A stretch of DNA of 64,000 bases, from contig OX243816.1 of assembly GCA_945859605.1 (NCBI GenBank), forward strand, positions 41,254,638 to 41,318,637, given 5' to 3'. The notes beneath the pieces were generated by a model. It was not told the DNA's origin. It searched no databases and saw only the letters and a program-made list of their open reading frames with translations. Origin of the DNA: Lumbricus rubellus. Lineage: Eukaryota; Annelida; Clitellata; Crassiclitellata; Lumbricidae. Position numbers and translations under genes: made by a program. Positions 10,538 to 21,873 of the stretch are shown here, in pieces (position 1 is the stretch's first letter; each line of letters starts with the position of its first letter).

Positions 10538-11641
10538 TATATAGAAGAAGACCCAGGGTTACGTGGATAATCACCCATATAAGGAAGCCGAACCATGGGC
10601 GGTGGACGGAGCTTATCAGGGGCTAAAGGGGAGGGGCTAAGCCTCCAAGAAGGTCCAGAGTCATATTTGTGCCATAAAAATGATATCTTTTCCCGGGCTT
10701 AGCTCCCCCCCCCCCAGAAGGCCGTGAGTCCGTGACCCATACTTGAACAAAATATATGCGGGAATTTTTTTCACGAACCGAAACTTCAATCTCATGACTA
10801 AAAAGGTCACTTTTTGGCGGAAAAAAATAGTATGGTTTTATGAGATTTCGACTTCATGACTGTAAAAGGTCATCAACTTTTTGGCGGAGAAAATAGCATG
10901 GTTTTATGAGATTTCGGCCTGATGACTAAAAAAGGTTATCAACTTTTTTGATAGTGCGTGAGTCGTGAGCTCGTGACAATTGTCCTATCTACTTCTTACA
11001 TGTATGTGCTATAAAGTGGTTATTATATGTCTGCCTGACTTCTTAAAATTGTAGGGGGCCCCCGTCATTCGATCAGCACAGGGCCCCCAAAACTGTAGAT
11101 CCTGGCCTGCATATGACATGCCCCTAGGGTTTTCTATATAGTAGGCATACCCATATGATAGTATACTTACAAACTTGTTAGGCTATATAGGCCTAAACTT
11201 TTAACTTCTGTGATTATAGTAAAGACTAAGCCCATTTCTTTTCCAATAACATTTTGACATTCTTATACTGGTCGCAAGTCTGCGACTCTGCAAAACGACT
11301 TCTTATTTAATTTTTCATGATTTTATCGTTCATAAATAGCTGGCAAAAGAGCCTAAAAGGGCTCAAGTTGAGGTCAACAGAGCTAAAAATGCGTTGGTGG
11401 CTGGGGCTCCGCCCCAGACCCCGCTGGGGGAGCTTACGACGCTCCCCCAGACCCCCTAGTCGGTATGGGCTTCGTGCCTTCGGCACTCGCAGATTCGCGC
11501 CTTCGGCGCTTCATAACAATTTTCCAATTGGGCTTAGGGCTTCAGCCCCCCAAACCTGAAATCCTGGCGCCGCCACTGTACAAAAGCTGCTTCAATGTTG
11601 TCCTGGTCTCACGATCATTGGTTTTAAATGACAAATTTAAC

Positions 11642-11699
11642 TATGTTTGTGTCTCAAGTCGGTTTAAGTCGACTTAAACCGACTTGAGACACAAACATA
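11642..11699. repeat. Perfect 58-bp palindrome
   Basis: Two 29-bp arms meet at GTC|GAC with no spacer and no mismatch (left arm starts TATGTTTGTGTCTCAAGTCG). It lies 64 bp beyond the composite hAT element. GTCGAC and AAGTCG motifs continue to about 11850. Confidence 0.95.
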
Positions 11700-12067
11700 A
11701 CTTGAAGTGACTTCTCTTTACACAATTCGACTTGGGGTCAGTTGCGGTGAGCATAAACGACCCGACTCGACTTGGGATGGCCAAGTCGACTGGGGTCGAC
11801 TTGTTGGGGTCGACTCCCCGGTCTAACCCGGAGGAGTCGATAGGATTCTGACCCAGGAGATGCAGTTGTTTGAGGGATTTGGGTATAAAACGCTGACGAC
11901 GGAGGCAAACGGATTTATTATCTGACAGGTAATTAAAAATTATTCGTCATAGCAAAGGAACCAAAGAACAGAGTTTTAGTTTGAGTTCTCGATAGTTTTT
12001 AATGGAGATTGGTGGGTGTGATTCGTGTCAATTATTATGGTATGGGAAATATGAAAAACAGATAACC

Positions 12068-12236
12068 TAATAATTCATTCCCTCATTCGTTCGTTTATTC
12101 ATTCGTTCGTTCATTCGTTTATTCATTCATTCTTTCTTTCTTTCATTCATTCTCTCGTTCACTCATTCGTTCGTTCATTCATTCATTCATTTATTCGTTC
12201 GTTCTTTCATTCATTTATTCATTCAAATATTCATTC
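12068..12236. repeat. (ATTC)n / (GTTC)n microsatellite
   Basis: Imperfect tetranucleotide array, mostly ATTC with GTTC, TTTC and TTAT interruptions. Confidence 0.9.
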
Positions 12237-12299
12237 ATAATTATTATAATTATGCATTAGTTCATCAGTTCGTCATGTCAGTCAATCGTTCTTATCAAT

Positions 12300-12907
12300 T
12301 TGATATCAATTTATAAGTCGCCACTTCACAAAATGTAGGCTACCACCTGTACCACAGCACAAAGTACTTTCTGAAGAACTTTTACGATAAAAGTGCGTGG
12401 AGTGTAACTGGTGTGAGGCATTATATAGTCAGAAGAAACTCTTACCTGCAGACGACATTAGGTGCGTAAATCTGTTGCTAAATAAATGTAGGGAGAAAAA
12501 ATTGTCTCTTCAGAATTGTGCGTATAGTAGGCCTTTACCTCCCTCAAGAAGCCCACCTAAAGGTAGTGCTAAAAGTTGTTGGTTCGCACTATAGACCTAC
12601 TTCACATAGCCTATTATATGTTGGGACTAAGCTTACAGGAAACAACACGACTAATTACTATAGGTTCGAATCTCTTGTCAAACCGAAATAGTTGAAAGTA
12701 TTATGCCTATTTTAGTGGCTTATATCTCTATTCATTTTTAATTTCTCCATCTGCATAGTTTAGTAGGCGTAAGCTTATACATTCATCTTTAGCAACTCAT
12801 TTGTACTGTAAACAGAGCTGTTACCCGCTTCTGTATTTAGTATCAAATGTTCAATCATCAAGTTAAACAGCAACACGGTAATATTCTACTAAAATGAGTT
12901 GACAAGG
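12300..12907. other. Intergenic DNA, nothing recognised
   Basis: Only short open frames, none with a recognisable product. No transposon ends were identified. Confidence 0.5.
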
Positions 12908-12915
12908 GGTTAAAG

Positions 12916-13600
12916 CAGTGGTTCTTAACCGGTGTTCGACCGAACCCCTGGGGTTCGGTGAGCCAGTGCCAGGGGTTCGGCAGAGGTCCTCTAAAATATA
13001 TACATAATCAGTGAAAAATTATCTGCCATTTTTTCAACTTTTATTTTAATTTTTTTTGAAACCTTAGTAAATTTAAACTGTTCATCCTGTTAACTTTAGT
13101 CTTGTCTTACTGTACCAGTGCACCTCCCGATAATTAACACAAGCAGGCATCTTTCTGTGAAGTAATAATAATTATAAGGTATTACCGATAAGATATGTAA
13201 TTTTTCGTTGTTTTTCTGCAGAAATAGCATCGTATGACGTACGCTAAAAGCAACTATTACCATTTTCTTATTGTATTGTATTGTATTGTATTTAAACATT
13301 TATAAAGCGCCTCTAGTAGGGTGAACCGTTCAGAGGCGCTCCCAGTGCGCAAGGCCCCGCGAGAAGAAACAAGTTTTGAGAAGAGACAAAGCAGAAGAGA
13401 GACTACCAGAGAGAAGTGTAGAGCGAACAGAAGGAAGAAGGGCATTCCAAAGAGAAGGACCAATTGAGACAAATGATCTTATATATTTATACCACAGAGT
13501 ATGTCGAGCAAAAAAATTATTGTGAAAATTTGAGGGGTTCGGTGAATGGTCATGGATATCTCTTGGGGTTCGGCTCCCTTGAAAAGGTTAAGAACCACTG
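12916..13600 (-). mobile_element. hAT-type MITE, CAGTGGTTCTTAACC family, copy 2
   Basis: Reverse-oriented relative of 2050-2544 with the same ends, flanked by a perfect 8-bp duplication ggttaaag (12908-12915 and 13601-13608). It is longer because a LINE 3' end is inserted at 13271-13477; the MITE sequence resumes exactly after it. It lacks the three TA-bounded extra blocks present in copy 1. Confidence 0.9.
13271..13477 (-). mobile_element. 5'-truncated CR1/L2-type LINE end nested in a MITE
   Basis: Reverse complement of the 3574-3944 fragment: (TTGTA)n tail first, then hairpin arms AGCGCCTCT (13306-13314) and AGAGGCGCT (13332-13340), then the last part of the reverse-transcriptase frame. 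A short ctta occurs on both sides of the insertion, as a possible target duplication. Confidence 0.75.
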
Positions 13601-13608
13601 GGTTAAAG

Positions 13609-14384
13609 CATGTCTGAACGTTGAGTGAACCTCAGTCAATTAATTATATAGGCCTAAAGTGAAAACTAATTTTAATAATAATTATAAGCTTACATAACTT
13701 CCTACTTGCAGGCAGGGACGTCATTTCAGGTTTTTCCAGGAGGGGGGGGAAAACAATTTCACGGGCAAAACTCCACAAGCTTTTTAAGTTCTACATTTAG
13801 CCAACATGTGCAAAACTGCGGTTAAATGAGATGTTTTATTCACAGGCCCGGCCTTAGGGCAAGGCGAGCGAGGCAACCGCCTTGGGCCCCGCGCTTCCAG
13901 GGGGCCCGCGCTGCTGGCTATAATTGTTTTCTTTGTCGATATTGACAATCATTATGGTTAGGTCTAATAGTAATTTTCAATAGAACATATTATATCCCAT
14001 CTTAAGCAGCTAGGCCTAGGCTAGGCCTATATGCATAAGATAGGACAATAATTTTCCTAAGATCATATTGGAAAATTTTAATAATGTGACATAACATCAG
14101 CGAACCTGAAAATTTTCAATCAGGCCTATCAATAACATCAAGACAGCAGCAGCACCGTACATAGACTAAGTATTAATAGTTTGCTTGGTAGAGTCTAATT
14201 AATGTGCAGCCCTAGGTTTAGCGAAGTTTCGTTCTTTCAAAAGCACCATGTCAAATTCGCGATTGCAAAAATACCGGTAGTTTTTATACGAATAATTGTT
14301 TTCAATGACAATAATAACGCATTCGTGGAAACTTGCTAATCTTAATGGTAGTGCTAAAAGTTGTTTCTTTTCTTTTTCCAGAAG
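13609..14384. other. Intergenic DNA with one hAT-like end
   Basis: At about 13843 a CAGGCCCGGCCTTAGGGC sequence followed by GGGGCCC-rich DNA resembles a hAT terminus, but no partner end or target duplication was found. The rest is AT-rich and non-coding. Confidence 0.4.
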
Positions 14385-14475
14385 TTCTTCGCACTGTGAG
14401 CGCCTCTGAATAGGTTTTACTGTGAGAGGCGATTTATAAATCCCAAAATAGAATAGAATATAATAGAATAGAATA
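14385..14475 (+). mobile_element. LINE 3' end with (GAATA)n tail
   Basis: The same terminal stem-loop as the other LINE ends (arms AGCGCCTCT at 14399-14407 and AGAGGCGAT at 14425-14433, one mismatch), followed by TTTATAAAT and GAATA-type repeats. Only the extreme 3' end can be recognised. Confidence 0.55.
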
Positions 14476-16960
14476 TAGGCCACTTATTATTATGTTGTGC
14501 TAATGTTCAACAGGGTACGAGAATTTAAAACACTCTTGGTAGACTTCCTACTATTATTCGTGCTCAGTCGTGGTGTGAAAAGAAAGTCTTTGTCTGGGAT
14601 CCTAGGAAAGACCAGGGGTGAACCCCTCAACCTCTGGCAAAATTCTCACTCTGCCTGTCGGTTCTAGAGATCACCACGAGTTGTGGAACCGCAAGGAACT
14701 TAACATAATTATTATATGAACAGTTGTGTAAGCTGCAATATTATTAATCACACTTTGAAGAGTCGTTGATAAACTAGTAACGAGTGGTTGAGACAATTAA
14801 TAATTATTGTCACAGACAGATTAATCATGAGATAGACTGAATCTATAGACAGCTGCTCAGTTTATCAGACAACCTTTGATAAGCAGTGTGTTTAATCTAG
14901 AGTCTAGAGTGACCATACGTCCCGGTTTTCCGGGACATGTCCCGGTTTTTTGCGGTGCGTCCCGGTGTCCCGACGACTTAGGAAAAAAGGCAGAATTGTC
15001 CCGGTTTTTGACAAGAAGGATATGCCTACTTGGATCTTGAAACGTCGGTTTTATGTAAATCACAGAACAAAGAGTAATTTGTAACACAAAAAGTCGTTTA
15101 CATGGATTTATTTGGAATATTATATTACGCCTACATCTTCAGTAGGCTAGTGAGTTGAGTTAATAAATTTAAAGAATCATCATAGTATTACGAGAACGTT
15201 TTTTCAATGGAGTGGGGGGAACACAATTTCAATGGCGGTGCCAGATCTATATCGACTTCGGCAGTTCGTGCCGGGGGCATAATGGGAGTTCGTCCGCTCA
15301 TGACAGCACTGAAATAGAGCAATTTCTTTCGACAACTTAAAATGCTGTCATTGTAATGTGGAAATTCAAACAAAAATTGGGATGATTAGGAACACATTCC
15401 TTATCCAAAACCCTTCCATGGTTGGCACTTAACGCCTTGGCGGTCGGTCACCGAACGCTGCTGTGCGCCCCAGAAACCTTAAATCTTCCTCTGGACAATA
15501 GATTACCCAATGTGTAGCAATTGAGAGAGCGAAAGTTCTCAATTATAAGAGTACTGCACTAAGTGCACTGACGACAAGGGCGGATACATACATTTTCAAA
15601 GAGGGGCAACATTTTTGGTCTCAGAAAGGGGAAAATTCATTGGTCCTTTACCGAAAACAATGATGACCTGATGACTTTTTTTAGTCGTCTGGGAGGACAA
15701 TATACCATTGAAACCTAATGGGTCCCTTTCTCGCTGAATCAATTTAAAGCTTGTTCAAACCTAATAGGGGGCACATTTCAGGGACATTAATTTATTGAAA
15801 TGGGGAAATACGAAATTATTTATTATAAATAATGCCGAATTTCGAAATTCCGAGGCCCTTTATCAAGTGAGGCCTGGGGCCAAATGGCTTCGGCGCCCCC
15901 CTGTCGGAGGCCCTTGCCTACATCTCAGGAAGAAGACTCAACTAATCGTAGTCCTTTCAGAGAGCCCCGGTGGCGGCGCTACAGCAGGGCAAGCCAGGTC
16001 AAAGAACCGATCGTTGCCATGCCAGAATTTGCCCTGCAGTGTTTTTATTTTCATGAAGCATAAATCGACCCGGCGCTGGTAAGAGTCTACTTGTACGACT
16101 ACCCTGGCAACGCCCTGGTTACAAAACTTGCCCTGAATCGTCACTGCCTTCAGCTATGCCCGAATGAGGGTGTGATGTGTGAAGTTAAGTGATCTCAGAA
16201 ATCTCGAGATTAAGATAATTGTTGTTTTCCCTTGTGTCGTTAGTCAGGGCATCTGAAAATAATTACTGAAACTGAAAACTGAAAACCGCAAACCATAGGT
16301 CCTTAGAACTGAAAACTGAACAATCAGATCGCAGTTGACTGTAATAATGTAACTGCAACTGAAAAATAAGACAACTGAAACTGAAACTAAAAAATCCCAA
16401 TTGAGATGACACGGGTGTTGACGACTTAATTTACTTAGCCACCGCGTATACGTCGGTGGTAGCCAATAAATCCCTTCCTGACAGCGAAAGAGAGTGAACG
16501 GTCAGTTTGCTAGAGGCGCCAGTGGAGGAGAGCAAACGCTACACTACACAGCTTTCTCCCCAGATGGCGAAGATTTTAACCCAATTTCTCTCGGATTAAT
16601 TAGTGACCAACACCTAACGACTAGTCAATTGTGCATTCTAACAGTATCGTGCGCTGTAGTAGACCCTACATGTAGGAGGAAACAGACGACACCCCCCCCC
16701 CTTTGGCAGTTATTTGGCCCACTCGTGATTAAGCTAGTTCCCGCGCTTGGCGTTTGAGTAGCACTTTACATGTGGCTTAGAGGTTACGTTTACAATTACG
16801 ATAACAGATCGAACTTTCTATGCATACAACAGCCAACAATCGATAAAACCAGTCAGAGGTTCGAGAACTGAGAAATGTAATTCCTTTCTTGCTGATTAAT
16901 TTATTGTTCAATGTAAAGCAAATCAGAAGATAAGAATTACACTGAGTCATTATGTAGCGA
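14476..16960. other. Intergenic DNA upstream of receptor 2
   Basis: No supported gene. Fragments resembling transposon ends are present without partners: GAGTGACCATACGTCCCGG at about 14907, CAAGGGCGGATAC at about 15576, and GGTGGCGGCGCTACAGC at about 15968, which resembles the right end of the 46714-47847 element. Tandem variants of AACTGAAAACTGAA occur near 16265-16390. Confidence 0.5.
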
Positions 16961-17105
16961 GTCAGTCGGTCGTCGGTCAGTTAGTCAAGCAGTAAGTAAA
17001 TGAGTCAGCCAGTCAGTCAATCACAATCAGTCAATCAGTCAGTCACTCAGTCAGTCAGGCAATCAATCAGACAACCAGCCAGCCAAGCCAGCCAGTCAAT
17101 CATTT
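16961..17105. repeat. (GTCA)n / (CAAT)n microsatellite just upstream of receptor 2
   Basis: Imperfect GTCA/ATCA tetranucleotide array ending about 40 bp before the receptor 2 ATG, so it falls in its 5' UTR or proximal promoter. Any regulatory effect is unproven. Confidence 0.85.
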
Positions 17106-17143
17106 AACCTAATTTTGTGTATTTTATTGATTGAAAGCGTGGA

Positions 17144-19312
17144 ATGGCTCGTGCTCAGCTTCCCGGATCGTCAACTCTCGCCGTTGCTTTCTTCGTGGTC
17201 GTGATGGCAACCCAGTTCAACACTTCCAGTGCGACGTGTGAGTTGAAGTTCGATGTGAAGCACATCGACGCATTGGTCGGATCCGCTCTCAATCTGACTT
17301 GCACTCTGAACCCGGACTGCACCACCAAACTCAATGCCAACGCATCACACCTCGATATCTACTGGGAAAGCAACTTCAACTTTGACTATTTTCAGATTGC
17401 TCAAGATCATATCAGAATAGTTAACGACAGTGCAATCCAACTTCACTACCAGCATATACCTGACGAGTTCGTCGTCCCCAGATTTCAGTTCACGTGCCTC
17501 GTAAGACATCACGCCACGAAGGCTTTCAGCACGAAAATTAAAGTAAGGAGGAAACACGAAGGACGACCGAGGGTGAGGCATATCTGTGTTGACAACTTGG
17601 AGGAGCTTCACGTAGGATGGCAACCAGTGAAAGAAACTGACAAACATTTCAAGATGAATTATGAGGTCTGGTACAGAAACGACTCTTCAACAACGACGGT
17701 CTTTACCAAGAGTGAAAATTGCGATAAACAACGGTGCGTTATTACAGATCCTTTTAATCGAACTTTTCCCGGGAAAGTGCTGGTATTAAAAATCGTAGGA
17801 TCGGTGAAAACGGATTATTCTCATGGTATTTTAGAAGAAGTGACATCGCACGAAAAGAAAGTGAATCTTACGGAGTATATTAGACCAAGAAAAATAGACC
17901 ATATCAGCGTAGCCCAGAATAAATCCACACAGATTCTGACCTTCGAACCTCCGAAGACCAATCAAAACATCAGCTACGACATCAAGGTCAACTGCATCAA
18001 ACCTCATTTCATCCAATCGAAGATCGTCACAAGAAGCATAAGTGATTTCAATAACACAACGAACTCTGATGGACATTCCCATGAAATGTTGGTCACGGAA
18101 GCTCTCGTTGGATTGCCGCCTTATGCCAACTGCATCGTGTCCGTTAGGTCCATCTTTGTGAATGTTGGAAACTGGAGTGAATGGACAGATCGTCATTTCC
18201 AGACATTGCAAGTCGTTCCACTTGCTGTTCCTCAATCTTGCAGATGTTGTTTCCAGGTTATGGAGACAGGTAATGACTTATTGTTTGACGTCATCGTCTA
18301 TTTCATTCCGCTGTCAGACGAAGAAGCCAGAGGAAGAGTTGAACTTTACAGGATAAAAATGATCGAAAATGGTGACTTAGACAACAATGCGACAGAGCTA
18401 AGACGTAACCCTTCGAACGTGTCTTCATTTCTTCTAAATAATCTGTCAAATACGATCGATTATAAGATCAACATCGAAGCGAAGACTCAAAGTGGATACA
18501 ACGAAACTCTCGACTTATCAGCATCAACAATTCTTGTGCCACAGTCGAAACTTCGACGCACATCTCTCCCGCATAAGTTCACTGTAGTTATTCTTAATGA
18601 GACATCAATCAGAACCACTTTGGAGATGAAAGAGAGGAGTGGCATAAACAAGATGTTTCTGTTCTGGTGTAAAGGAAATGTAGAAAGGGATAGACCGTGC
18701 CAAGACGTCCTGAAATGGAAAGAGTTTCCAATCATCTCCGCTGAAAATGCCATTGATATAGCCTACATAATACGACTGGAAAAAGGCGAATCCCAACGTG
18801 AATTCATCTTTGGAAGTGGAAGTGAACATTATGGAAAGTCGAGTGGAATAACGTGGAGCAGTTGTTCGTTCGATATAAGTTCATCTCCACCAAAGCCGAT
18901 CATTGATTCCCATCGCAAAACATCGTCAGATGTTTCCATCTATCTTCAGGAACCTTCCTGTCAGAAAATCAGTGAAGATCGAGGTTTTGTCATCGGTTAC
19001 CGTCTCTTTTTCTGTCCTCTTCAGTCTTCTGATTCAAGCGATGAACCACGATGTGTTGAAGAAATGAAGAGCCGGGAATTTTATGGACAGCCTCAAGTCT
19101 TGAATTTGACCGACTTGAGTCCCAACCGAAATTATTTAATCGTCATCAGCAGTCTTTCTGAAACGAGCACATCAAGGAACGTTACCTTGGAGGTAGCAAC
19201 GAACCCCGTAGATATTTCTTTACTGCCCACTTTGATCATTGTCTTCGCTTGTGTTGCTGTTTTTGCCATCTCAGTTCTTGTCGTTTGTCTCAAGCGAGTT
19301 TATTTGCAGTAA
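17144..19312 (+). CDS. Cytokine receptor 2: gp130-like ectodomain and membrane segment, no signalling tail
   Basis: A 722-residue class I cytokine receptor in one open frame from ATG to TAA. Order: signal peptide (about 1-31, hydrophobic VAFFVVVMA), Ig-like domain (about 32-133, paired Cys in NLTCTL and FTCLVR), two-domain cytokine-binding module (about 138-355) ending in NWSEWT with W344-S-E-W347-T, the WSXWS signature, three further FNIII-like domains (about 356-690), membrane segment (about 693-716), and only KRVYLQ inside the cell. This Ig plus five FNIII order is that of gp130 and its relatives. Many N-glycosylation sequons are visible. It lacks Box 1 and any cytoplasmic tyrosine motif, so it should bind ligand without signalling, as a decoy or an accessory subunit. 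Residues after about 690 match receptor 1 closely; the frame ends where the receptor 1 tail would begin. Splicing to an unseen tail exon cannot be excluded. Confidence 0.9.
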   Translation: MARAQLPGSSTLAVAFFVVVMATQFNTSSATCELKFDVKHIDALVGSALNLTCTLNPDCTTKLNANASHLDIYWESNFNFDYFQIAQDHIRIVNDSAIQLHYQHIPDEFVVPRFQFTCLVRHHATKAFSTKIKVRRKHEGRPRVRHICVDNLEELHVGWQPVKETDKHFKMNYEVWYRNDSSTTTVFTKSENCDKQRCVITDPFNRTFPGKVLVLKIVGSVKTDYSHGILEEVTSHEKKVNLTEYIRPRKIDHISVAQNKSTQILTFEPPKTNQNISYDIKVNCIKPHFIQSKIVTRSISDFNNTTNSDGHSHEMLVTEALVGLPPYANCIVSVRSIFVNVGNWSEWTDRHFQTLQVVPLAVPQSCRCCFQVMETGNDLLFDVIVYFIPLSDEEARGRVELYRIKMIENGDLDNNATELRRNPSNVSSFLLNNLSNTIDYKINIEAKTQSGYNETLDLSASTILVPQSKLRRTSLPHKFTVVILNETSIRTTLEMKERSGINKMFLFWCKGNVERDRPCQDVLKWKEFPIISAENAIDIAYIIRLEKGESQREFIFGSGSEHYGKSSGITWSSCSFDISSSPPKPIIDSHRKTSSDVSIYLQEPSCQKISEDRGFVIGYRLFFCPLQSSDSSDEPRCVEEMKSREFYGQPQVLNLTDLSPNRNYLIVISSLSETSTSRNVTLEVATNPVDISLLPTLIIVFACVAVFAISVLVVCLKRVYLQ

Positions 19313-20540
19313 TTGACTTCATTTTCTGTTATTTATATATTGACATGCACTTCATAATATTAATGTATGTTATTGAATCATTAAGATAAGAAATTAATTG
19401 ATTCGTGATAAATGTCAGCATTTATCTGCTTATGGGTATGTTACAGACGTATGCAAACATATGTGGGTTATCTAGCTTCCGTCATGAGAGACAATCATGG
19501 TGATGGTGTGATCGGGAAGGGAAGGGTTTAGAAAGGCGGGGTTAAAATAAGCCTACCCCTATCTGTGTAAGCAATCATGGTTACACTTACATGTAGAGCT
19601 GCATTAAGGCTATAATCTGTGATTACCCTCTAATCGGTCCACTGTGCACAGATTTAAAACTGCGCGCCCCTCAAAACTGCTGGTCAGGTAGAGTCGGAGT
19701 CGTGGAATTATATTCTTCAAATGGAAAGACATTTAAAAACCGCCGTGTACAATTAAATTTTAAATTGCAAAATTACTCTTCATCCAGGCCGTTCAATTTA
19801 TTACCGTAATGCATATGCGCTTCAGCCTTCAAATATTTATTATAAATGTCTTCTTCAGTTCAATAATAGACTAGCTTCAATGAAATGTACATTACCGGGA
19901 ACACGTACATGTAACAGTAAGCCTATACAGAAATTTTTCACTGCCCCCCAACAGGAGCTGTTTTAAACGGGACGTTTCTTCTCATATTTCAACAATGAGC
20001 ACAACTTTCTCTACTTTGAAATAGGGGACGTACACATGCTTTGTTCTAATTAGTCACTAAGTGAGCTTTTGTCTGCTTGTTTTAAAAGTATGTCTTCGTT
20101 TTAAAATCTATTCCAAACTTTCTGCTTGTTTATGTGATGGTTAAGAATTTATCTCCTAGTTTCTCACATAAATAAGTTGGCAGTGATGCATTTCTCTCAA
20201 CGACATTGTCTCAGGTACATTGTCCTGGCTAGAATTAAGAACCCTCGGAACCTTTTGGGTCTCCTGTTTAGGCTACCCCGGAAAATCTCAAAGAAAAATT
20301 GGACGTTGCAGCGACCTGCATAATAATGTTGGATGCTTAATAAAACATGTCATGTTATGCTAAGTTATGCTATGTTATGTTAATGTTATGTTATGTTAGC
20401 CTTGATTTGCTAGTCCTCTCTGAGGCTCTCTCCTTGTCAGTTCCGAAGAATGAGCGCCTTAAGAATTTCTCTTTCCCTGACTGAGGCACTGACGCAAATT
20501 GATAGCGCTGGTGATTATTTAACTGCGCTGTAGGCTTATC
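19313..20540. other. Intergenic DNA downstream of receptor 2
   Basis: Non-coding. It shows no similarity to the receptor 1 tail, so the lost cytoplasmic region is absent rather than frameshifted. A short TTATG-type repeat lies at about 20345-20398. Confidence 0.6.
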
Positions 20541-21523
20541 CACGGTGTCCCAATTGAAGTGAGCCCCTTTTTGTTTTGGCGATATATCTGTTAATTCTAA
20601 ATGAAACTCTATAAAATTTCAGAGAATGTCAGAGGGATAAATTATCAATGTTTCCGGAAATTTTTTATTCAATTCTGCCAAGAGAGTCCGAAGTTATGCA
20701 CATTCAAATTTGGGCAACGGAAATTTGAAGTTGCCAACATGTAAAAGATAGGAAATTAGTCGCTGAAATTAGCGCTGTTCTTCAAAGCTGATGTTCAAAA
20801 TGTCGTCCATTAGTTCGAATGCATGCTCTAAGGTGCTTTCGCCATTCATTGATTGCATTGTTAACAATCTCTTTAATCAAAACGATTCCATTCTTCCACA
20901 TTTCGCTGTTTGCAGTGGTCACTGGTCAACCTGTTGCATTGCGCTTAATTCCCAGAGGTCACTCCGCTCTGTTCCTTAAGAACCTAAAGATTGTTTTATT
21001 TAGCCGTGGTTGGGCCGGGAGCGCTTCTGAGTAGCCTACCTTGAAGAGGCGCTATATAAATTTCCGAAATAAAATAAATAAACCTAAGGCGTATGCGAGT
21101 TTCATAAGGCTGCGATGGCCAGTTTCTTTTAGGAAATTTCTTTAAAAACCTTTTGCACCGTAATGTTTTTCTTCTATTAAATTTTGTATTAAACTCAAAT
21201 CATCTTTGCTGAAAAACATTTTTATGATTGTCCCCTAACATGGAAACGACGGAAATATGACGTCATATTTCTTAATTTAGAAAATAAGGCGTTCAGTTGC
21301 AGACAATAATTTCCTATCTTTTACATGTTGGAAACTTAAAATTTCCGTTGCCCAAATTTGAATGTGCATAACTTTGGACTCTGTTGGCAGAATTGAATGA
21401 AATTTTCATGAAACATTGATAATTTATCCCTCTTACATTCTCTGAAATTTTATAGAGTTTCATTTAGAATTAACAGATATATCGCCAAAACAAAAAGGGG
21501 CTCACTTCAATTGGGACACCGTG
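20541..21523. mobile_element. Long-TIR MITE (CACGGTGTCCCAATT ends), mariner-like, interrupted by a LINE end
   Basis: Arms of about 215 bp (20541-20757 and 21308-21523) are inverted repeats starting CACGGTGTCCCAATTGAAG. The right side is followed by TA; the left flank reads TC, so the expected TA duplication is degraded. A LINE 3' end lies between the arms. No transposase is seen. Confidence 0.8.
20940..21082 (+). mobile_element. LINE 3' end with (AATAA)n-type tail
   Basis: The frame KNLKIVLFSRGWAGSASE matches the last residues of the LINE at 41776-43080. Hairpin arms are AGCGCTTCT (21020-21028) and AGAGGCGCT (21045-21053), followed by an AAATAAATAAA tail. The 5' boundary is uncertain and may reach back to about 20787. 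Confidence 0.65.
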
Positions 21524-21612
21524 TACATGTTCTGTTCCAATTACAACTACAGATTGTTACATTTGTAGCCTACAGAACTGCGTCGGGAATCATACGTAAA
21601 GATTACACCGCG

Positions 21613-21873
21613 CTATATAAAATCAAACACGTGAAGTACTGCAGGTTGTGCAGCGTACGATGATGTAATATGCCAAACAAATTTCTGTGGAGGACAACGG
21701 CGTCTGTTGTCACAGGCCCTCGTCAAATCCGGATCCATCCACTGCAGGTTGTTGGTTAATTCCTGTGTCACCAGGTCGATCAATTTGTCACGATGAGGAT
21801 CTTGAAATAAAGATTGCAAAATAAATGCAATTCTTCGCATTATGCAAGTCATAGTAAAGATCACGAGAAACAA
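21613..21873 (-). other. Unidentified short open frame, possible exon
   Basis: An 86-codon frame without recognised similarity; its middle (QDPHRDKLIDLVTQELTN...) is mixed in composition, unlike the low-complexity frames nearby. No domain, signal peptide or clear splice pairing can be named. It could equally be decayed transposon sequence. Confidence 0.15.

Larger units (their letters stand above)
8984..11109 (+). mobile_element. hAT-type element (CAGGCCCGGATTAA ends) with nested mariner
   Basis: Starts CAGGCCCGGATTAACC and ends GATCCTGGCCTG, with a perfect 8-bp duplication catatgac (8976-8983 and 11110-11117). GGGGCCCC-rich stretches lie at both ends. A mariner relic occupies 9288-10537. 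The part 10750-10960 has direct repeats of a unit with CAACTTTTTGGCGG and TATGGTTTTATGAGATTTCG; related sequence is in 33333-33741. Confidence 0.85.
4974..11578 (+). mobile_element. Large composite hAT-type element (CAGTGGCGGCGC ends) containing several nested transposons
   Basis: The outermost ends CAGTGGCGGCGCTAGG and CTGGCGCCGCCACTG are inverted and flanked by a perfect 8-bp duplication tacaaaag (4966-4973 and 11579-11586), so the whole 6605 bp behaves as one insertion later filled by others: hAT elements at 6356-8457 and 8984-11109, each itself carrying insertions. Family 3'-end sequence occurs twice (about 8690-8955 and 11347-11578) and 5'-end sequence twice (4974 and about 5142), so a further copy of the same family may be nested. 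No transposase is seen. The same ends recur at 46714-47847 and 58677. Confidence 0.7.

Noticed and set aside
17831..18235. Minus-strand frame of 134 codons inside receptor 2
   Set aside because: Antisense shadow of the receptor frame.
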